64,000 nt of DNA from Bacillus sp. HNG (GTDB lineage: Bacteria > Bacillota > Bacilli > Bacillales > Bacillaceae_L). Where the stretch lies: NCBI RefSeq assembly GCF_003400205.1, contig NZ_QUQV01000002.1, positions 310,001 to 374,000 on the forward strand, given 5' to 3'. The notes beneath the pieces are model-generated. The model saw only the letters and a list, made by a program, of their open reading frames with translations. It ran no database searches and was not told the origin of the DNA. Made by a program: the position numbers and the translations under genes. Of the stretch, positions 58,476 to 64,000 are shown piece by piece. The number at the start of each line of letters is the position of its first letter. The first letter of the stretch is position 1.

Positions 58476-61400
58476 TTATAAGGTTTCTATTCTAACAAGC
58501 GTGCCTCTACCTGATGGTTCAGCTGGTTCAACAATTAAACGTTTAGGCAATCTAGCTCTTAATTCCTGGACGTGACTAATAACACCTACTGCCAATTGTT
58601 TTGAGTGTAATTTTTCAAGAGCAGATACAACTGTATCCAAAAGGTCTGCATCTAATGTACCAAATCCCTCGTCTAAGAAGAAGAATTGTAACGGGTATTC
58701 ACCCCTTAACTGGATTTGAGCAGATAGCGAAAGTGCCAACGCCAATGATGTTAAGAAGGTTTCTCCACCAGAAAGCGTTGTAACAGGACGTCTAACCCCA
58801 CCATTTGCATCGTCTCTCATAATAAATCCACCCTGTGAATCTACCTCAACAGCGTAGCGCTGTCTAGTAAGAATTCCAAGTCGCTCTGTTGCGTCAAGAC
58901 TTACTTGAACAAGCTGTTCCTCTGCAATGAACTCTACGAAACTATTCCCTTTAAAAACGGACTGCAGCTTGTTATATTGCTCTACCGACTGTTCAAGCTC
59001 GTTTCGTCGTTCTTCAAGTTCGTTGAAACGTCCATGTTTTTCTAAGAGTACTTGAAGGGCTTTTACAGCTGCTCCCTTCGCTTCAACCGATTGATTAAGC
59101 ATCTCTTTCATTTCCGTTCGAACCCTTTGGATTTCGTCCCATTTTTCTTGGGTAAGTTCTTCACCTTTTAGGAGTTCATTTAATTTTTCCAAATCAGTTT
59201 GTACTTGCTTGTAGCGATCCCAATAACGTTCAATTTGTGAACCAAGCTCTACTTGCTCATGTTTTGAAAGTACCGATTCCTTTACATCGGAACTTTGTAA
59301 AAAGCTTGTTGTTTCAAGAACTCCAGCCCATTTACTTGTTGCTTTTTCACTTCTACTTTTCCCGTCCTGAAATGCTTGTAAGGCAGCATGGGTTTCGTTT
59401 TCGAGTTTCTGACATTCCGCTTGAACCTTTTGCCATGCTTCATAAGCTGTTGATTCGTTGTCTTCAAGCTGTTTTATCATCTGTTCCGTTTCAACTAATA
59501 ACCGAGGGATATTATTCTTTCCGATTTCTCTTATGAGTTTTTCACGTGCCTCAGATAAAGCTTCGAGTTTGCCTTTTAACGTAGAATTGGCTTCAACAAT
59601 TTGACGTTCAAGCTCATTGCTTTCATGTTGATGCTTTTGCTTTTCTTGTTCTTTTTGTTCAAGTAAAGTGGTGCTATTTTCAATTTCAACAGTTAGACTT
59701 TGCGCCAATTTGTCATTCTTTGAGATGTTTTCAAGCTTCAATTCGATTGTTTCAAATTCAAGCTGTGGATAGGATTGCTTCCAGTTCAAGTACTGTTCTT
59801 TCGTTTTTTCCTGTAAGTTTAAAACTCGAGCCTGAAGTTCATTAAAAGATTTTGTATTGATTTCCTTTGTCTGTTCAAGCTGGTTCACTTGTTTTAAAGA
59901 TGCACGAAGGTCTTGAATGGCTTTTCTACCCATTTCTTGAAGCTTTATATAGTCCTGTTGCAATGATCTTTGTTCAACAACAAGGGCTTGAAGCTTTCCA
60001 TCCACATCTTCAAACTCATCATCACTAACCGTCTTCTTTGCTTGGATAGGGGCATTCATTTCCCCAGGGTACTCCCCTATAAGTCCGCTGGAGATTTGTT
60101 CGAGCTTGAATTTAAGTGTGGAAAATTCTTGTTTTAGCTCCCTTACATTTGATATATCATTGTTGAGTTTTTCAATTTGTGCCGCGATTTCATCTCCATG
60201 ATTTTCAGGACTAGATACAGGATTCGGATGATGGGTAGAACCACAAACTGGACATGGGTCCCCAGATTGAAGCTGGTCCGCGATTTGAATAGCAAGATTC
60301 TTTTTCCGATTATCCTCCAGCGTTCGCTTAAGCATAGCAAGTTTAGCCTCAGCAAAACCAATAAGCTTTTCACTATCTCTTTCACGATCACAAACCGCTT
60401 CATATGTGGATGCATTCTCTAAAAAGATAACTTCCATTCTATGCTTAGCCTGATTGAGCACCTCATTTTGTGAGTTCAGCATTTTCTCCAATTGTTCAAG
60501 CTGCTTTTGACTATTTTCAAGTTCTATTTTTTGCTCGTTTATACTTGTCTTAGAAAACAGGATCGTCTGCTTCTGTTGATTGGCTTTTTGGAGCTCGTCC
60601 CGTACTTCTGCTGTAACAGTTAATTTCGAAAGCTTTTCTCTTCGCTCCTTTTGTTTCTCTGTATCTACCGCAATGGATGTAGTAATGGCATCAATTTGCT
60701 TTTGTTTTTCACGTACTAGTGATTGTAAGCTATTCAGCTTAGCTTGGAGCTCATTCGCTTCTCCTTCTAGAACAATTGCTTTTTCCTGAACGATCTTAGC
60801 ATCCGTCAGCTGCTGTTTTTTTGTTAAGTAAAACGGTAATTTCTCCGTCTTTTCCTGACGGGCATGATGATAATCATTTGCCTTTGCTTCATTTTCTTGT
60901 TTTTTGGTTTTTAATTGATTTTGTAAAGTTTGATAACGAATGGTTGCTTTGTCTAATGCTTCTTTTGCTGACTCGTATTCCTCTAAATATGGAAGGATAA
61001 GAGCAGCTGTTTCCGCATTCTTCGCTTTTTGCTCTAGCTGAAGGATATGTGGTTTCTCATGTTCGATTTCAACCATTTTTTTGGATAGTAAACTCTTATC
61101 CAACTGCCATTGCCAAATACTTTTACTCTTTTCGAAATCGACATCAATCTTATTGACCTCATTTTGTCGTTTTTCCAGCAGTATCTCTGTATTTTTTAGT
61201 TCTTGCTCCGCAATTTGGATTGCTTCCGTTGATGCATCTCCAAGGCCTGCTTGTTCAGCAGTTACTTCGTTCAACTCATTTTTTGCTGTGGTTAGCTTGT
61301 TCTTTAATTTTTTATTTAGCTTGTCTCCATATTGTTCGAGATTAAATAAGCGTTGCAGCATTTGCCTGCGGTCTGCACCCTTTAGTGATAAAAACTCAGC

Positions 61401-61865
61401 AAACTTTCCTTGTGGTAATACGACTGCTCTCGTAAAGTCATCTATCGTTAACCCTAAGAGATCCTGAACACATTGATTGACTTCACCAATTTTATCGGCA
61501 AGGACAACTGATTCTTCACCAACTTCAATGATTCGACTTACAGATGATTTAACCTTTAAATCATCTTGCCGTTTGAAGCTACGCTCAATCATATAACGCT
61601 TTACTCCTTTGGCGTTTTCAAGCTCAAATGTAAAAGAAACGTGAAGTAGATTTTCTGCATGATTCAATATACCGTGGGTATTATTGGATGCCCGCTCGAC
61701 TTTTCCATATAAGGCAAGTGTCATCGCATCAAGAATGGACGATTTACCACTTCCTGTCGGTCCAAAAATCCCAAAGACTCCACCTTCACAAAGGGAACCA
61801 AAATCAACCGTTTGTTTTTCTCGGAAGCTATGAAGTCCCGCTACTGTTAATGTGATTGGTTTCAT
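58476..61865 (-). CDS. sbcC: DNA double-strand break repair ATPase SbcC
   Basis: A 1129-residue SMC-like ATPase that forms the Mre11-Rad50-type complex with SbcD and cleaves hairpins and protein-blocked ends. It has Walker A GPTGSGKSSILDAM near residue 35, two long coiled-coil arms around a zinc hook CPVCG, signature LSGGETFLTSLALALSL, and Walker B FFLDEGFGTLD. Its ATG overlaps the sbcD stop by 4 bp. The two genes follow addA as in B. subtilis (recalled). Confidence 0.96.
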   Translation of the reverse strand: MKPITLTVAGLHSFREKQTVDFGSLCEGGVFGIFGPTGSGKSSILDAMTLALYGKVERASNNTHGILNHAENLLHVSFTFELENAKGVKRYMIERSFKRQDDLKVKSSVSRIIEVGEESVVLADKIGEVNQCVQDLLGLTIDDFTRAVVLPQGKFAEFLSLKGADRRQMLQRLFNLEQYGDKLNKKLKNKLTTAKNELNEVTAEQAGLGDASTEAIQIAEQELKNTEILLEKRQNEVNKIDVDFEKSKSIWQWQLDKSLLSKKMVEIEHEKPHILQLEQKAKNAETAALILPYLEEYESAKEALDKATIRYQTLQNQLKTKKQENEAKANDYHHARQEKTEKLPFYLTKKQQLTDAKIVQEKAIVLEGEANELQAKLNSLQSLVREKQKQIDAITTSIAVDTEKQKERREKLSKLTVTAEVRDELQKANQQKQTILFSKTSINEQKIELENSQKQLEQLEKMLNSQNEVLNQAKHRMEVIFLENASTYEAVCDRERDSEKLIGFAEAKLAMLKRTLEDNRKKNLAIQIADQLQSGDPCPVCGSTHHPNPVSSPENHGDEIAAQIEKLNNDISNVRELKQEFSTLKFKLEQISSGLIGEYPGEMNAPIQAKKTVSDDEFEDVDGKLQALVVEQRSLQQDYIKLQEMGRKAIQDLRASLKQVNQLEQTKEINTKSFNELQARVLNLQEKTKEQYLNWKQSYPQLEFETIELKLENISKNDKLAQSLTVEIENSTTLLEQKEQEKQKHQHESNELERQIVEANSTLKGKLEALSEAREKLIREIGKNNIPRLLVETEQMIKQLEDNESTAYEAWQKVQAECQKLENETHAALQAFQDGKSRSEKATSKWAGVLETTSFLQSSDVKESVLSKHEQVELGSQIERYWDRYKQVQTDLEKLNELLKGEELTQEKWDEIQRVRTEMKEMLNQSVEAKGAAVKALQVLLEKHGRFNELEERRNELEQSVEQYNKLQSVFKGNSFVEFIAEEQLVQVSLDATERLGILTRQRYAVEVDSQGGFIMRDDANGGVRRPVTTLSGGETFLTSLALALSLSAQIQLRGEYPLQFFFLDEGFGTLDADLLDTVVSALEKLHSKQLAVGVISHVQELRARLPKRLIVEPAEPSGRGTLVRIETL

Positions 61866-63046
61866 GCTTCGTCACCATCCTCGTCTACATCATCCGTAAT
61901 CAGCTCTAAAAACAATTTCGTAAGTTCAGGTTCTGGTTTCGCACCGCCTGTTTGTTTTTCATAAAAGCGGACAAAAAGCTCATCAATTGGGGTATTTGTA
62001 TTCACTATCCGTTCTGCTCTTTCTATTTCAAGCTCATCAAAAACAGGTCGAATATGAATGAGACCACTATGATGCTTTCGTAATCGATGAATCTCTTCAA
62101 TTGAAAGAGCATTTGTCACATGTATTTCAAGGTCAATCCATGCATTTGCATCCTTACCTTCATCGAGCCAAGTATAAACTTGAGCCAGCCCCTCTTTCGC
62201 TTTCCATCTTACAAGCGGTTTTCCACTTGCTAAAAACACCTCTGACATTTCAATTGGTTGGTTAGGTTTCGCGTCTAAAATCGTTACAGATTTCGCGTAC
62301 CCTGCTTCAGAAAAGCTATAGGCTAATGGTGAACCTGAATATCTTGCCATCGTTTTTGCCCTTGATACCATTTGCGGACGGTGTAAATGCCCTAACGCTA
62401 CGTATTGTGCTGCTTCCGGAAGACTAGTAGCAGCAACCGTGTATGCTCCCCCAACTTCAATTGGGCGCTCAGAATCAGAGCTACTTCCACCTGTTACATA
62501 AATATGGCTCATTGCAATATTAATAGTTTCAGGCGTAAAAGCTGTACTCATTTCTTCAAAGATCCCTTGAATGCGTTGATCATATTTATCGCGGAGCATT
62601 AATTCTTCATGAGAATCTGTTAACACTTCGGCTAAACGTGACTCAGATGGATATGGTAAAGCCGCTAGTTTAAGAGTTTCATTTGTTGTAGGAACATAGA
62701 TGGTTTGGACATCAATTGTCGGCAAGCCAAGTAGTTGAATGCCTTGTTTTTGAGCGAGTGGTGAGGCTGCAGACAGGCGGTCTGGGTTATCATGGTTTCC
62801 TGCGATAATCGATACAGGTCGTTTGCCACCATTAGCTAAACGGGCGATACTTTCGTAAAATAAGCTTTCAGCTGCTGCCGGTGGATTCACTGTATCAAAT
62901 GCATCACCTGCCATTAAAACAACATCGATTTTTTCTTCTTCTACAATTTTTACAAGCTCGTCCAAAAATTGCGCTTGTTCTTCTAATCTACTTCTTCCCT
63001 CAAGGGATCGACCTAAATGCCAATCCGCAGTATGAAGAATTCTCAT
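61862..63046 (-). CDS. sbcD: Exonuclease SbcD (Mre11-like)
   Basis: A 394-residue metallophosphatase-type nuclease. Motifs: MRILHTADWHLGRS, GDAFDTVNP, IIAGNHDNPDR, SHIYV and ALGHLHRPQ. ATG 63046 follows GGAG at 6 nt. A start 12 bp upstream adds only MEFQ. It overlaps sbcC. Confidence 0.96.
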   Translation of the reverse strand: MRILHTADWHLGRSLEGRSRLEEQAQFLDELVKIVEEEKIDVVLMAGDAFDTVNPPAAAESLFYESIARLANGGKRPVSIIAGNHDNPDRLSAASPLAQKQGIQLLGLPTIDVQTIYVPTTNETLKLAALPYPSESRLAEVLTDSHEELMLRDKYDQRIQGIFEEMSTAFTPETINIAMSHIYVTGGSSSDSERPIEVGGAYTVAATSLPEAAQYVALGHLHRPQMVSRAKTMARYSGSPLAYSFSEAGYAKSVTILDAKPNQPIEMSEVFLASGKPLVRWKAKEGLAQVYTWLDEGKDANAWIDLEIHVTNALSIEEIHRLRKHHSGLIHIRPVFDELEIERAERIVNTNTPIDELFVRFYEKQTGGAKPEPELTKLFLELITDDVDEDGDEA

Positions 63047-63139
63047 TTGAAACTCCACTTCCTTTACCGAAATCTAGTACTATTATTTTAACATAGGAAG
63101 TTGTTTGAGATTGATAGTGTTAACTGGAAATTAAACGAA

Positions 63140-63177
63140 AAAAGAAAGCACTGCTCTATCAATTGAGCAGTACTTCC
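63140..63177 (-). terminator. Terminator after addA
   Basis: Minus strand: AAGTACTGCTC / GAGCAGTGCTT stem with an 8-nt loop, then TCTTTTTT. Confidence 0.85.
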
Positions 63178-63181
63178 TTAT

Positions 63182-64000
63182 TTACACCTCTAACAAATGT
63201 CCACCATCGAAAAAGTATAAATATCTTTCATTTAGTGGTTTTCTCCAAATATGTTCGATTGCCTTACTGTATAATTCAAGCTGGACGCGGTAGCGGTTTT
63301 CCAGTTCGGACTTTGCATCTTCAAAGCTTCTAAACTTACCAGTAATGGTGTCCGTTTTATAATCTATCAGAACAATTCCTTTTTCATCCTCAAAGATACA
63401 GTCAATAACCCCTTGGATGAGGACATGTTCCTGTTGTTCATCAGACCAGTCCGCATAGGCTTCATCCGCAGGAATTGCAACACTAAAAGGAACCTCTCGT
63501 CTGACACTTTTAGCAGCTAACATGCGCTGTGCAATCCCTGATTCAAAAAATCCGAGAATACTTGCTATATCGATAACATCTGCTTGTTCTTGCGTTAATA
63601 ATTCATGATGAACCATTTTTTGAATTTGCTCGCGAAGGGAGTCTTCTTTAATGGGTTCACTGAAATTAATATGCTGCATCACCATGTGCATCGCGGTACC
63701 ACGTTCTGCAGGTGTTAATGATTTTTGTTGCATAAATCGTGGACGATCTGCACTTGCAGCTCTGAACCGAGGTAGAAAAGCCACATCGCTATGTTCATCC
63801 ATGCTCTCTCGCTGTCTTTTTATCTCTGAGACAGACTGTTTTGAACGCTTATTTGCCGCAGATTTATAAGGATATTGCCATGTTAATTGATGTTCAATTT
63901 GTTCAGATGCATCACTACTTACTGGAATTGGTTTCCCTTCCTTTAGCGCCGCCTCCATTTGTTCATGTTTGCTTTCTTCTCCAACCTCAATTTTTTGTAA
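63182..64000 (-). CDS. addA: ATP-dependent helicase/nuclease subunit A, C-terminal part (cut by window)
   Basis: The frame is open from the right window edge to a stop at 63182, about 273 codons. The C-terminal PD-(D/E)xK nuclease domain is visible: GTAMHMVMQHINFS, then ADWSDEQQEHVLIQGVIDCIFEDEKGIVLIDYKTDTI. AddAB resects double-strand breaks at Chi sites. It lies upstream of sbcD on the same strand, as in B. subtilis addBA-sbcDC. The N-terminal helicase is outside the window. Confidence 0.93.
   Translation of the reverse strand, partial: LQKIEVGEESKHEQMEAALKEGKPIPVSSDASEQIEHQLTWQYPYKSAANKRSKQSVSEIKRQRESMDEHSDVAFLPRFRAASADRPRFMQQKSLTPAERGTAMHMVMQHINFSEPIKEDSLREQIQKMVHHELLTQEQADVIDIASILGFFESGIAQRMLAAKSVRREVPFSVAIPADEAYADWSDEQQEHVLIQGVIDCIFEDEKGIVLIDYKTDTITGKFRSFEDAKSELENRYRVQLELYSKAIEHIWRKPLNERYLYFFDGGHLLEV

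Noticed and set aside
1-64000. tRNA or rRNA genes
   Set aside because: No cloverleaf or CCA-ended segment and no rRNA-like block were recognised by eye.

Overview
The window is chromosomal DNA of a low-GC, endospore-forming Bacillaceae bacterium. Evidence for this includes a complete gerPA-gerPF spore-coat operon, a Spo0E-type phosphatase, AGGAGG-type ribosome binding sites, frequent TTG/GTG starts and sigma-A-like promoters. Gene order matches my recollection of the Bacillus subtilis yis/yit/arg/yja region. It is not B. subtilis itself, because several genes are lost, truncated or inserted. I see no tRNA, rRNA, CRISPR array, transposase or prophage.

Layout. 1-6.1 kb: yjaZ (cut by the window edge), fabF, fabH with a FapR-type operator on its promoter, a small unknown gene, med, yjaV and yjaU. 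6.2-15.9 kb: yjzD, yjzC and the arginine operon argC-argJ-argB-argD-carA-carB-argF, in which carA has lost its glutaminase domain. 16-19.5 kb: molybdenum-cofactor genes moeA-mobB-moaE-moaD and a soluble chemoreceptor. 19.6-31.8 kb: an anaerobic/nitric-oxide island with ric/scdA, a CuA-type nitric oxide reductase operon with an SCO protein, modB, an Fe-S Fnr regulator, a second Crp/Fnr regulator, a radical SAM/SPASM protein, mobA, three DUF2249 proteins, an oxidase-like membrane protein and a DUF59 protein. 32-40.5 kb: yitW, yitV, yitU, yizC-like, ipi, yitT, yitS, a DUF3941 gene, yitL, yitK, a ytoQ family gene and a GNAT gene. 40.7-46.4 kb: a 52-bp tandem repeat and a six-gene two-component/lipoprotein/M48-peptidase operon. 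46.5-56.2 kb: an SDR gene broken by an in-frame TGA, a membrane-anchored amylase-like pseudoenzyme, a MATE transporter, a DUF2777-like gene, an EAL/GGDEF protein, yisL, yisK, yisI and a DUF418 membrane protein. 56.3-64 kb: gerPA-F, sbcC, sbcD and the 3' end of addA.

The most interesting part is the 18.5-32 kb island. I find eight FNR-like palindromes (TGTGA-N6-TCACA type) in front of its transcription units. At five of them a -10-like hexamer lies exactly where a centre at -41.5 predicts (ric, fnr, radical SAM, DUF2249, DUF2249 operon). The DUF2249-DUF2249-oxidase-like-DUF59 promoter also carries a 16/19 match to a Fur box over its -10. This suggests one oxygen- and iron-responsive regulon for nitric oxide reduction, Fe-S repair and an uncharacterised set of small proteins. 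The fnr leader contains a copy of a structured intergenic repeat. Three copies of that family (B) and two copies of a second family (A) are present, and the two share an internal module.

All calls come from reading the sequence and from remembered family features. No database search, folding program or alignment was run.
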